Shown: positions 35,513 through 43,628 of the stretch, one piece after another
How the letters are laid out: every line of letters starts with the position of its first letter
Numbering within the stretch: the first letter of the stretch is position 1
Source of the DNA: JALQUL01 sp964556425
Lineage (GTDB): Bacteria > Pseudomonadota > Gammaproteobacteria > Burkholderiales > Burkholderiaceae_C
Reading direction: 5' to 3'
Assembly (NCBI GenBank): GCA_964556425.1
Contig: CAZKWC010000024.1
Span: forward strand, 1-44,034
Length of the DNA stretch: 44,034 nt
The notes under the pieces: model-generated
What the model saw: only the letters and a program-made list of their open reading frames with translations
Told to the model about the DNA's origin: nothing
Database searches by the model: none
Position numbers and translations under genes: made by a program

Positions 35513-36019
35513 TTATTTGGAAGCATCAAAATTGGCATTGATTTCATCTATACGGGTTTCTCTCGCCATACGGTTTAAAACACCATTGACATATTTGTGG
35601 CCATCGGAACCGCCAAACTCTTTGGCAAGTTCAACTTCTTCGTTAATCACTACTTTCCAAGGAATTTCTGATAAATGCGCCAATTCGAAGGCACCAATCA
35701 ATAAAACGCTAAGTTCAATGGGAGATACCTCGGCCAACTTACGGTCGAGGGCAGGGGTAATAAGTGCTAATAATGCAGTTTGATGTGCAATACAGCCAGT
35801 CAACAAAGTATTAAAAAATGCTTGATCGCACTTGTTAAAACCGACTAAGTTGCGAGTGAACTCATCCACGGAGGCTTGGTCGTTACGCCCTACTAAAAAT
35901 TGATAAAGTGCTTGTACGGCAAATTCACGGGCGCGGGTGCGAGATGATTTACCAGAGCTGCTTTTGGTTTTGCCAGAAGCAGCAGTAGTGGGTTTTGTAG
36001 TTTTAGTTGAATCGGTCAT
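35513..36019 (-). CDS. nusB: Transcription antitermination factor NusB
   Basis: An all-helical RNA-binding protein that with NusE (S10) supports antitermination of rRNA transcription. The 168-residue protein shows RTRAREFAVQALYQFLVG at the start of the domain, and VVINEEVELAKEFGGSDGHKYVNGVLNRMAR, the family signature, near the end. A Ser/Thr/Lys-rich leader of about 27 residues precedes the domain. It overlaps the ribH stop by four bases (ATGA), indicating translational coupling, in the classical ribH-nusB order. Confidence 0.96.
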   Translation of the reverse strand: MTDSTKTTKPTTAASGKTKSSSGKSSRTRAREFAVQALYQFLVGRNDQASVDEFTRNLVGFNKCDQAFFNTLLTGCIAHQTALLALITPALDRKLAEVSPIELSVLLIGAFELAHLSEIPWKVVINEEVELAKEFGGSDGHKYVNGVLNRMARETRIDEINANFDASK

Positions 36020-36492
36020 GATATTTCGTTTACCAAGTTGGCCATTTCAACAGCAACGCGGGCTGCTGCTGTGCCATTAATGACTTGGCGTTCTTGGGCT
36101 TGTTCGGTGGTTTCTACGGTTAATACAGCATTGGCAATTGGCAGGGTATAGTCTAGGCCAACACGGGTAATGCCAGCACAGGCTTCATTGGAGACTACTT
36201 CAAAGTGATAGGTCTCACCACGAATCACACAACCTATAGCCACTAGTGCATCATAGGTATTGGATTTGGCCATTGCGGCTAGGGCGACTGGAATTTCAAG
36301 TGCGCCAGGTACTTGAATGAGGTCGATATGTTTTTCATGCACGCCTAAAGCGATGAGTTCAGTGCGACAGGCTTGGACCAGGCTATCGGTAATATCGGCA
36401 TTAAAGCGGGCCTGAACAATACCAATATAGAGTTTTTTACCATCAAGTTGTGGCGCGGAGGCGTCAAGGTCGCCACGATTTGCGATATGCAT
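36016..36492 (-). CDS. ribH: 6,7-dimethyl-8-ribityllumazine synthase RibH
   Basis: RibH condenses the ribityl pyrimidinedione with 3,4-dihydroxy-2-butanone phosphate to lumazine, the step before riboflavin. Signatures are GIVQARFNADITDSLV near the N terminus, VPGALEIPVAL and AIGCVIRGETYHFEVVSNEA. The start at the ATG 36492 (158 aa) has AAAGGA just upstream; a TTG at 36510 would place that site inside the gene, so it is less likely. It begins 60 bases after ribBX and overlaps nusB. Confidence 0.96.
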   Translation of the reverse strand: MHIANRGDLDASAPQLDGKKLYIGIVQARFNADITDSLVQACRTELIALGVHEKHIDLIQVPGALEIPVALAAMAKSNTYDALVAIGCVIRGETYHFEVVSNEACAGITRVGLDYTLPIANAVLTVETTEQAQERQVINGTAAARVAVEMANLVNEIS

Positions 36493-36552
36493 AAAATTCC
36501 TTTGACTCAAGAATCAATTAAAAATGAAGTGGTAAAAATAGAATAAGGTGGA

Positions 36553-37689
36553 TTAGCGTGCTAAAAAACCGGTAATTTCAAGTCCATAGCCAGCCATACT
36601 TGGCATTCTACGAGGTTGACCCATTAAAGTCATTTTAGTGACGCCACAAGCTCTTAAAATTTGTGCACCTACACCGTAAGTGCGTAAATCCATGCGACCA
36701 CGTTCAGGGGCCTGAGAGGCAATTGCCTTGCCAGCAAATTGGGTAAAGAGCTGATCGGCACTTTCGCTGCAATTGAGTAATACCGCTACACCACAACCTT
36801 CTTGGTTGATTTTAGCCAATGCCTGATCAAGACTCCATGAGTGCATACTGCGATTAATTTCGAGAGCATCAATTAGAGACAAGGGCTCGTGAACACGGCA
36901 TAAAATACTGTTATTGCTTTGTTCATCGATATTACCTTTAACCAAGGCTAAATGTACGCCAGTGCCAGCTGTTTCTTTGTACAAATGGGCGGTAAATTGG
37001 CCATAAGCGGTTTCTAGTGGGCGTGTGCCCACTAAATTAATGAGCGATTCGTTGCGTGAGCGGTGCTCGATAAGGTCGGCAATTGTGCCAATCTTTAAAT
37101 TGTGCTCGGCAGCAAATATCAACAAATCGGGTAGGCGAGCCATTGTGCCATCATCTTTCATGATTTCACAAATCACACTTGAAGGGCTGCAACCTGCCAT
37201 TGCGGCTAAATCGCAACCCGCTTCGGTATGACCTGCACGCATTAACACACCGCCGTCAACGGCCTTGAGTGGGAACACATGACCAGGCTGCACAATATCG
37301 GAGGGCAGCGATTGAGCGCCTACTGCTACCTGTACAGTGCGTGCACGGTCAGCTGCAGAAATACCCGTAGTAACGCCTTCAGCCGCCTCAATAGAGACAG
37401 TAAAAGCAGTAGCGTATTTAGTGCCGTTTTGACTGGCCATTGGCGCTAAATTTAAATAATCACAACGATCTTTGGTGAGGGTGAGGCAAACCAAACCACG
37501 GCCAAATTTAGCCATAAAGTTAATCGCCTCTGGGGTGATATGGTCAGAGGCAATCACTAAATCGCCCTCGTTTTCACGGTCTTCTTCATCAATTAAAATG
37601 ACCATACGACCTAAACGCATGTCATTGATAATTTCTTCAATAGGAGAAATAGCAACCGTATTCACGGCAGTTGTAGTGGATGCGTTCAC
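36553..37689 (-). CDS. ribBX: 3,4-dihydroxy-2-butanone-4-phosphate synthase with degenerate GTP cyclohydrolase II domain (RibBX type)
   Basis: Residues about 15-210 are an intact RibB domain that makes the four-carbon riboflavin precursor from ribulose 5-phosphate: DEEDRENEGDLVIASD, KFGRGLVCLTLT and RAGHTEAGCDLA are its metal and substrate motifs. Residues about 215-378 are RibA-like, but the three zinc cysteines of true RibA are replaced by Leu270, Ser281 and His283 (seen by gap-free alignment with the E. coli motif as I remember it). That half should not bind zinc or open GTP, so a separate RibA is expected elsewhere. The start is GTG, overlapping the ribE stop by four bases (GTGA). This hybrid type is known in proteobacteria as RibBX; databases often call it RibBA. 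Confidence 0.9.
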   Translation of the reverse strand: MNASTTTAVNTVAISPIEEIINDMRLGRMVILIDEEDRENEGDLVIASDHITPEAINFMAKFGRGLVCLTLTKDRCDYLNLAPMASQNGTKYATAFTVSIEAAEGVTTGISAADRARTVQVAVGAQSLPSDIVQPGHVFPLKAVDGGVLMRAGHTEAGCDLAAMAGCSPSSVICEIMKDDGTMARLPDLLIFAAEHNLKIGTIADLIEHRSRNESLINLVGTRPLETAYGQFTAHLYKETAGTGVHLALVKGNIDEQSNNSILCRVHEPLSLIDALEINRSMHSWSLDQALAKINQEGCGVAVLLNCSESADQLFTQFAGKAIASQAPERGRMDLRTYGVGAQILRACGVTKMTLMGQPRRMPSMAGYGLEITGFLAR

Positions 37690-38345
37690 GCAGATACTCC
37701 TAGGTTTTCTAAATTGGCTTTTGATACGGTACTTGCGTTAAGCATTCTTTCGACATAACGCGCAATTAAATCAATTTCGATATTGACGGGACTGCCCACT
37801 GTTAAATTACCCAAAGAGGTGTTGGCAATTGTGTGTGGAATTAAATTAATGGAAATAAGGCAGCCATTATTTTGATCAAGGACTTGATTGACAGTTAGGC
37901 TGACCCCATTGACAGTCACCGAGCCCTTGTAAGCCAAGAAACGACTCAAACTTGCATCAATTTCAATTTGTAATAACCAGCTCTCGCCGACCAATTCAAA
38001 ACGATGTACCTTGCCCACGCCATCGACATGACCAGTGACCATATGACCACCTAAGCGGTCATGAGTGCGCAGCGCTTTTTCAAGATTGACCGCACCTGTG
38101 GTTTGCAAGCCCACCGTTTTATTCAGTGATTCGCGTGATACATCACATTCGAACCATAATAAATCGGGGTCTAAACGAGTAGCCGTCATACATGCACCTT
38201 GAATGGCGATGCTATCGCCTAAACCCACATCATCTAAATAATGGGAAGGCGTTTGAATGCGCAGGGTAACCCCATGATCGGCACCTGAGCCGATAGGGGT
38301 AATTGAGTTGATTTGGCCAACGGCCGTGATGATTCCAGTAAACAT
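37686..38345 (-). CDS. ribE: Riboflavin synthase alpha chain RibE
   Basis: A 219-residue enzyme that dismutates two lumazines to riboflavin. It has two homologous lumazine-binding domains: the first opens MFTGIITAVGQI, the second DRLGGHMVTGHVDGVGKV, and SVTVNGVSLTVNQV is the conserved substrate loop. It follows ribD by 47 bases and overlaps ribBX by four, so it is translationally coupled. In E. coli this gene is called ribE (older name ribC). Confidence 0.96.
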   Translation of the reverse strand: MFTGIITAVGQINSITPIGSGADHGVTLRIQTPSHYLDDVGLGDSIAIQGACMTATRLDPDLLWFECDVSRESLNKTVGLQTTGAVNLEKALRTHDRLGGHMVTGHVDGVGKVHRFELVGESWLLQIEIDASLSRFLAYKGSVTVNGVSLTVNQVLDQNNGCLISINLIPHTIANTSLGNLTVGSPVNIEIDLIARYVERMLNASTVSKANLENLGVSA

Positions 38346-38392
38346 ATTGCTATTTTCGCAGGGTTTAAGACAAAATACTTTGAGGGCTTGAA

Positions 38393-39559
38393 TTAGACCG
38401 ATAAAAAGTCGTCTTTACCTTGTATTCTCGCCACAATTCGTAAATCTGGGCCTATGGTTTGAACCGAATGAAACACCAAGGGGGTGGCATCGGACAAATT
38501 TTCTAGGGCTGGTAAATTAGCTAAGGGCTGACCCTTGCCAATCAGTTTAGGCGCCATATAAATTAAAAGTTCATCTATGAGGCCATGCCTTAACAATGAG
38601 CCATTGAGTTTGTGGCCTGCTTCAACATGAATTTCATTGAGTTCAAGTTGGCTTAAATGCTCGAGCATAAGCTCTAAATTAACTTTATGGTTCTTGTCGG
38701 CAATTGATTGAAATTGCCATTCATGAGACATTTTTTTTGCTTTGGCTTGCCAAATTTTTTGTTTTTCTAGGCTCGCATTAGCAAAAAAAACATGATAGGG
38801 GCGAGGCACATTAAAAAATCGTGAGTCAACATCACAATCTAAACGGCTATCAATGAGTATGGCGCTAGGTTGCCTTTGGGTAGGCACTAATCGAACGTCT
38901 AATAAAGGATTGTCTTGCACCACGGTGCCTGCACCGGTCAAGATGGCACAAGCCCTAGCACGCCATGCATGGCCATCAGTACGGGCTGCTTCGGAAGTAA
39001 TCCATTGGCTTTGGCCATTTTCTAGGCCGGTTTGACCATCAAGAGAAATGGCCATTTTCATACGCATCCAGGGACGTTTTCTTTGCATGCGGCTAAAAAA
39101 GCCAATATTGAGCTCTCTGGATTGAGCTGCACCATCGCCGACTATGACATCAACACCCGCTTGGCGTAAGCGTTGAAAACCTTGACCTGCCACTAGTGGG
39201 TTAGGGTCTTGGGTGCTAGCGACTACTCGGGTAATGCCTGCTTGAATAAGGGCATCACAACAAGGGCCCGTTCTGCCGTGATGAGAGCAAGGCTCTAGGG
39301 TCACATAGGCAGTGGCTCCTTGGGTAGAGTGGCCTTTGGCGACAGCATCTCGTAAGGCCATGACTTCAGCATGTGCCTGCCCTGCGACTTGGGTTTGCCC
39401 TTTGCCTAAAATTTTCCCGGAAGCATCCACAATAATACAACCCACTCTAGGATTGGGAGAGGTATGGTAGAGCGCACCTTGGGCAAGCTGTAAGGCTCTA
39501 GCCATGAGTGCCGAGCAGGGCGGGTTGGAATCGGGGGGAGTGGGGTTATTTGACTTCAT
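38393..39559 (-). CDS. ribD: Bifunctional diaminohydroxyphosphoribosylaminopyrimidine deaminase / reductase RibD
   Basis: A 388-residue enzyme for two consecutive steps of riboflavin synthesis. The N-terminal zinc deaminase has HAEVMAL and PCSHHGRTGPCCDALI (zinc His and Cys), with SPNPRVGCIIVD before them. The C-terminal NADPH reductase shows RPWMRMKMAISLDGQTG and ACAILTGAGTVVQDNPLLDVR. It overlaps the end of nrdR by 14 bases. A nearer ATG 18 codons in is where E. coli RibD begins its core, but the longer start is acceptable. Confidence 0.96.
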   Translation of the reverse strand: MKSNNPTPPDSNPPCSALMARALQLAQGALYHTSPNPRVGCIIVDASGKILGKGQTQVAGQAHAEVMALRDAVAKGHSTQGATAYVTLEPCSHHGRTGPCCDALIQAGITRVVASTQDPNPLVAGQGFQRLRQAGVDVIVGDGAAQSRELNIGFFSRMQRKRPWMRMKMAISLDGQTGLENGQSQWITSEAARTDGHAWRARACAILTGAGTVVQDNPLLDVRLVPTQRQPSAILIDSRLDCDVDSRFFNVPRPYHVFFANASLEKQKIWQAKAKKMSHEWQFQSIADKNHKVNLELMLEHLSQLELNEIHVEAGHKLNGSLLRHGLIDELLIYMAPKLIGKGQPLANLPALENLSDATPLVFHSVQTIGPDLRIVARIQGKDDFLSV

Positions 39560-39992
39560 TGACTAGTAAAGAAAATTCCTCTACATCCTCAAAACTTCGG
39601 TAAACACTGGCAAATCGCACATAGGCGACTTTATCTAATTTTTTTAATTCGTGCATGACCAACTCACCAATTTTGGCGGAGGGAATTTCGCGTTGGCCTA
39701 AATTGAGCAATTTCTCTTCGATTTGACTGACTGCCTTATCGACCTGTTCAATACTGATAGGTCTTTTGCGTAGCGCAAGTGCTACAGAGGCTCTGAGCTT
39801 GTCAGATGAATAATCAATGCGGCGTCCGTCTTTTTTAATTACGGTTGGAAAAGTGACCTCAGCCCGTTCATAAGTGGTAAAGCGCTTTTCACAATGATGG
39901 CACTGCCTGCGTCTTCTGATGCAATCACCCTCTTCAGACATACGTGTTTCTACCACTTGGGTTTCCGTGTGACTGCAATAAGGGCATTTCAT
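39546..39992 (-). CDS. nrdR: Transcriptional repressor NrdR
   Basis: NrdR represses ribonucleotide reductase genes in response to ATP/dATP. It starts MKCPYCSHTETQVVETR, the first half of the zinc ribbon; the second half is RRRRQCHHCEKRFTTYER. The ATP-cone follows (VIKKDGRRIDYSSDKLRASVALALRKRP). I put the start at 39992 (148 aa), where the zinc ribbon begins; an in-frame start at 40046 would place 18 residues inside the glyA terminator. It heads the rib-nusB run and overlaps ribD. Confidence 0.96.
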   Translation of the reverse strand: MKCPYCSHTETQVVETRMSEEGDCIRRRRQCHHCEKRFTTYERAEVTFPTVIKKDGRRIDYSSDKLRASVALALRKRPISIEQVDKAVSQIEEKLLNLGQREIPSAKIGELVMHELKKLDKVAYVRFASVYRSFEDVEEFSLLVNEVK

Positions 39993-40023
39993 AATAAACG
40001 ATCTGAGACCAGTAAAAATAGTA

Positions 40024-40056
40024 ATAGGAACTTTTGCATCATACAAAAGTTCCTAT
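40024..40056 (-). terminator. Hairpin between glyA and nrdR
   Basis: A 13-bp perfect stem (40024-40036 with 40044-40056) with a 7-nt loop lies 19 bases after the glyA stop. On the minus strand five T follow about five bases after the stem, so it may be a leaky terminator. It ends only 31 bases before the nrdR start, leaving little room for a separate promoter. Confidence 0.75.
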
Positions 40057-40075
40057 AGTGTACTCAACTTTAAGA

Positions 40076-41332
40076 TTATTTGTACACAGGGAAGCGTGAA
40101 GTTAAGGCGTGTACCTTAGCACGAACTGCATCAATGTTAGCTTGATCACGTGGATTGTCTAATACATCAGCAATTAAGTTAGCAGTTAAGCGAGCTTCTT
40201 CGTCTTTGAAACCACGGGTTGTCATGGCGGGTGTACCAATACGTACGCCACTAGTGACCATTGGTTTTTCTGGGTCGTTAGGAATGGAGTTTTTGTTAAT
40301 GGTCATGTGAGCATTACCCAAAACTAATTCAGCTTCTTTACCAGTAACACCTTTAGAGCGAAGATCAACCAACATCACATGGCTTTGTGTACCACCACTA
40401 ATAATACGTAAGCCACGTTCTGTGAGGGTTTCAGCCACAATACGTGCATTGGTAATAACTTGTTTTTGGTATTCAACAAAGTTGCCATCAAGGGCTTCTT
40501 TGAAAGCAACTGCCTTAGCCGCAATCACATGCATTAATGGACCACCTTGTAAACCAGGGAACACAGCACTGTTAATGGCTTTTTCGTGTTCTGGTTTCAT
40601 TAAAATAATACCGCCACGTGGGCCACGCAAGCTCTTGTGGGTAGTAGAGGTTACGACATCTGCGTGAGGAATTGGATTAGGGTATTGGCCAGCTGCAATT
40701 AAACCTGCATAGTGAGCCATATCGACCATAAAAATAGCACCAATTTCTTTGGCAACTTTAGCAAAACGCTCGAAGTCGATGTGCAAAGAATAGGCAGAAG
40801 CACCAGCAATAATTAATTTTGGTTTGCTTTCACGTGCTTTACGTTCCATTTCTTCGTAATCAATGGCTTCGTTTTTGTCGAGGCCATAACTAATTACTTT
40901 AAACCACTTACCACTAATATTAAGTGGCATACCGTGAGTCAAGTGACCGCCTTCAGCCAAACTCATACCCATAATGGTGTCGCCTGGTTGCAAGAAGGAT
41001 AAAAATACTGCTTCATTAGCAGAAGCACCACAATGAGGTTGTACGTTGGCAGCCCAACCGTGTTCATCAGCCTTAAATAGCTTTTTGAGGCGATCAATGG
41101 CTAATTGTTCGGCAATATCTACAAACTCACAACCACCGTAATAGCGTTTGCCAGGGTAGCCTTCAGCATATTTATTCGTCAATTGTGAGCCTTGAGCAGC
41201 CATTACAGCTGGAGAAGCGTAGTTCTCGCTGGCAATTAATTCAATGTGATGTTCTTGACGTGCGTTTTCTGATTGAATCGCAGCCCACAGTTCAGGATCG
41301 GTTTGTGCAACCAAAATTTGACGATCGTACAT
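40076..41332 (-). CDS. glyA: Serine hydroxymethyltransferase GlyA
   Basis: A 418-residue PLP enzyme that converts serine and tetrahydrofolate to glycine and methylene-tetrahydrofolate, the main source of one-carbon units. HIELIASENYASPAVMAAQGS, GYPGKRYYGGCEFVD and the PLP-lysine motif VVTSTTHKSLRGPRGG (near residue 231) are present. AAGGAA precedes the ATG. No glycine or folate riboswitch was recognised upstream. It is separated from the lytic transglycosylase by 386 bases and from nrdR by a hairpin. Confidence 0.98.
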   Translation of the reverse strand: MYDRQILVAQTDPELWAAIQSENARQEHHIELIASENYASPAVMAAQGSQLTNKYAEGYPGKRYYGGCEFVDIAEQLAIDRLKKLFKADEHGWAANVQPHCGASANEAVFLSFLQPGDTIMGMSLAEGGHLTHGMPLNISGKWFKVISYGLDKNEAIDYEEMERKARESKPKLIIAGASAYSLHIDFERFAKVAKEIGAIFMVDMAHYAGLIAAGQYPNPIPHADVVTSTTHKSLRGPRGGIILMKPEHEKAINSAVFPGLQGGPLMHVIAAKAVAFKEALDGNFVEYQKQVITNARIVAETLTERGLRIISGGTQSHVMLVDLRSKGVTGKEAELVLGNAHMTINKNSIPNDPEKPMVTSGVRIGTPAMTTRGFKDEEARLTANLIADVLDNPRDQANIDAVRAKVHALTSRFPVYK

Positions 41333-41718
41333 GGATAGAGTTCCTTGGTGAAAAAAATTCTTCAGGCAAAAGGCCTACGGGAAATAAACGCTTATTCTAA
41401 TGTCTGAGAGTGTAAAGTTTGACTTTGGGTAAAGTACAAAATCAAAATCTTGCTATAAAACATACTTAATCACTATTTTATTTGCAAGAATAATGTAAGT
41501 GTATATCAGCCAAGATAACTATAAAAGTAGATTCAATTGCAAAAGCACCTCAATTGTCGTAATCAATATTAAATAGGTCTCAAAAGCAAAATTGCACCCG
41601 AGGGTGCAATTAAAAAAATAATAGTTAAGCTAGCTTTTGGGGCTTACGCAGTGCTTCTAAAACAGATGAAGTAATAGAAGTGCAAAGCTTGGAGCTTGCA
41701 AAATTAGCGAAACCTAGC
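41333..41718. other. Intergenic between lytic transglycosylase and glyA, 386 bases, with hairpin
   Basis: It contains the glyA promoter region on the minus strand. A 10-bp inverted repeat (41590-41599 with 41602-41611), with a short T run after it on the minus strand, is a plausible terminator of the transglycosylase gene. Nothing else was seen. Confidence 0.55.
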
Positions 41719-42588
41719 TTAGACATCATTAGCCTGAGCGGCATGACTGGGTTCAAGTTCAACAGTAGGCGTAGGTACTTCTACAGTGGTTTCGGTGCTT
41801 GTAGCCGCTGTTTTATTAACAGTAGGTGCACGAACTGAAGCTGTAGCTTCAACCTTTTGGCCTAACACTACTAGTTTTAAGCGAGCTTGCTCTGATAATA
41901 CTTTGTTGGCGTAGCCACCGTCGCTGTCAAGATTGGCTGCTCCTACATAGTGTTTGAGGCCTTCTTCGATAGAACCAGCACGGTTAATACAGTCTTGCAA
42001 TACTTTTACGCCAACTTGTAAGTTGGAAAGTGGATCGAAGGCCGCTAATTTACCGCCATAATTTTCGTATTTATCAGTGTGAACTTTGGTGAGGACCTGC
42101 ATTAAACCTTGTGCGCCAACAGGACTTTGGGCAAACGGATTAAAACCAGACTCAATAGCCATCACTGCCAAAATTAGGGTAGGGTCAACTCGGGTTTTTT
42201 CACCGACTCGAAAGGCTTCAGAAACTAAAGCACTAACAGGCTCTGGAGCAACACGATATTTGCGACTTAACCATTGTGCCAAAATAGCTTGTTGTTTAGG
42301 CAAGTCATTTGGATTAATAGCGGTAGCTCTATCGTTGGCTTCAGGGTTAGATTCAATTTCGGGCGTAGGGGCTAAAAAAGTGGTCACCATTTGTTGGGGA
42401 ATTAACCACTGAACAGCATACTGCTCGACTTGTTTACGTAACTGAGGTGTATTAAAAAATACAATCAAACTTAAAGACATAACGATACCTAATAAGGCAA
42501 ATCCGTTATGACATACATCGAATAGTCCGCGAGCAATATCGCCGACAATCGTTTTAACGCGGTGCGTTGAGCTTTGCAAAGCTGGCAT
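41719..42588 (-). CDS. Membrane-anchored lytic transglycosylase (SLT domain)
   Basis: A 289-residue protein. One membrane span lies near residues 30-47 (LLGIVMSLSLIVFF), and the rest is periplasmic. The SLT/lysozyme-like domain covers about 130-240, with the catalytic glutamate in LAVMAIESGFNPFAQSPVGAQGLMQV and the conserved YVGAANLDSDGGYANKV near the end. It cleaves peptidoglycan glycan strands to anhydro-muramyl ends. A Thr/Val/Pro-rich tail of about 40 residues follows. It is monocistronic, upstream of glyA on the same strand. Confidence 0.92.
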   Translation of the reverse strand: MPALQSSTHRVKTIVGDIARGLFDVCHNGFALLGIVMSLSLIVFFNTPQLRKQVEQYAVQWLIPQQMVTTFLAPTPEIESNPEANDRATAINPNDLPKQQAILAQWLSRKYRVAPEPVSALVSEAFRVGEKTRVDPTLILAVMAIESGFNPFAQSPVGAQGLMQVLTKVHTDKYENYGGKLAAFDPLSNLQVGVKVLQDCINRAGSIEEGLKHYVGAANLDSDGGYANKVLSEQARLKLVVLGQKVEATASVRAPTVNKTAATSTETTVEVPTPTVELEPSHAAQANDV

Positions 42589-43628
42589 GGTTTTCTCTTC
42601 TCAGGGCAAATAGTTTTGCACAATGCAAATTTCTAATTTGCTGGTTGGGATAGCCGCTTATTCAATCGAAAATAATTTCCTTTCTGCGATTGATCAGGTG
42701 AAGCGGTTCGGCTCATGTTCTTGTTTGCACAAGTTGATATCAATGAGGCTTTATATATTTCAAGTAATTTACAAATCTAACTTTAAAACTAGCTTTTCAT
42801 CGATTGAGGGAATTCTAAATAGCTTTAAAATATCAAGTCAATACTTTAGAATTTAATTTTAAGACATTTTAGTAATATAGATACTGTTTTTAACAACAGT
42901 TAATACGGGTAATTACTAGTGTTTTTCAGAGGAGAATGTTTCCGAATGTAATTTTTTGATACGCAAATTGGCGTAGTCTAAAAACTGTCATAATTTTTGA
43001 AAAAAAATAGTAAATAATTTTTATATTTGTAAAAATGTAACGTTCAAAATTGATATTTCGATAAAAAACATTTCTATTTTGACGCTTTTATGAAATTCAA
43101 TCCCATCAAAACTTTGCAAAATCCTAGTTGTAGCGCTGAATATATTGGTATTGAATGGTTTTAATAACCATATTGAGAATGAAGACCCTGCTACAAAACT
43201 CTTTTCTGAATTTATGGATTGGGCGTAAATGATTAATTGAGTTGGCTTTTTTACTCATAGAAATAACAATGTTTACGCAAAACTTAACTCTAAAGTTCAT
43301 TCCTATTCGTACTTGGTCAACTAGTCTTTTGTTTTGTTCAAGCTCCTTAAAAGTGTTCAATAGACCACAAATTATTTATTTTTTGTTTTTTTGGGGTTTT
43401 TAAGTCACTAACAGTGGTCATTGCACATGACAATCATCATAAATAGTAGGATTGACTCAGATTAGCTTTAAAATGGAGAGATTACGCATGAAACTTATTT
43501 AAATGAGTTGAATGACTATCACAAGAGGTTTAGTTGGTTTAACATTAATTGGTCTTATCTAAAGTAAAACAATTAAAATCAAAAACTAACCTCCTTTATT
43601 TGCTTTAAATTCTTTTTTACTTTTTACG
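42589..43628. other. AT-rich intergenic stretch of 1040 bases
   Basis: It separates the transglycosylase and the last gene, which are divergent. Two short open frames (42623-42856 plus, 43124-43360 minus) lack ribosome binding sites and look like chance. No tRNA or known small RNA was recognised. A small hydrophobic reading frame at 43512-43562 is listed separately. Confidence 0.55.
43488..43562 (+). other. Chain of three tiny in-frame reading frames after a good ribosome binding site
   Basis: GGAGAG, seven bases before the ATG at 43488, precedes MKLI-stop. In the same frame follow MS-stop and a 16-residue hydrophobic peptide MTITRGLVGLTLIGLI ending at 43562. It looks like the broken signal sequence of a former small protein, a leader peptide for the gene at 43629, or chance. 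There is no further evidence. Confidence 0.25.

Noticed and set aside
36493..40023. FMN riboswitch in front of the rib genes
   Set aside because: The genes overlap or are too close for the element, and the conserved FMN aptamer core sequences were not seen.
42623..42856. Plus-strand open frame of 77 codons
   Set aside because: No ribosome binding site, no recognisable domain, and it lies in AT-rich DNA; likely chance.
43124..43360. Minus-strand open frame of 78 codons
   Set aside because: No ribosome binding site or family resemblance; basic, AT-driven composition.
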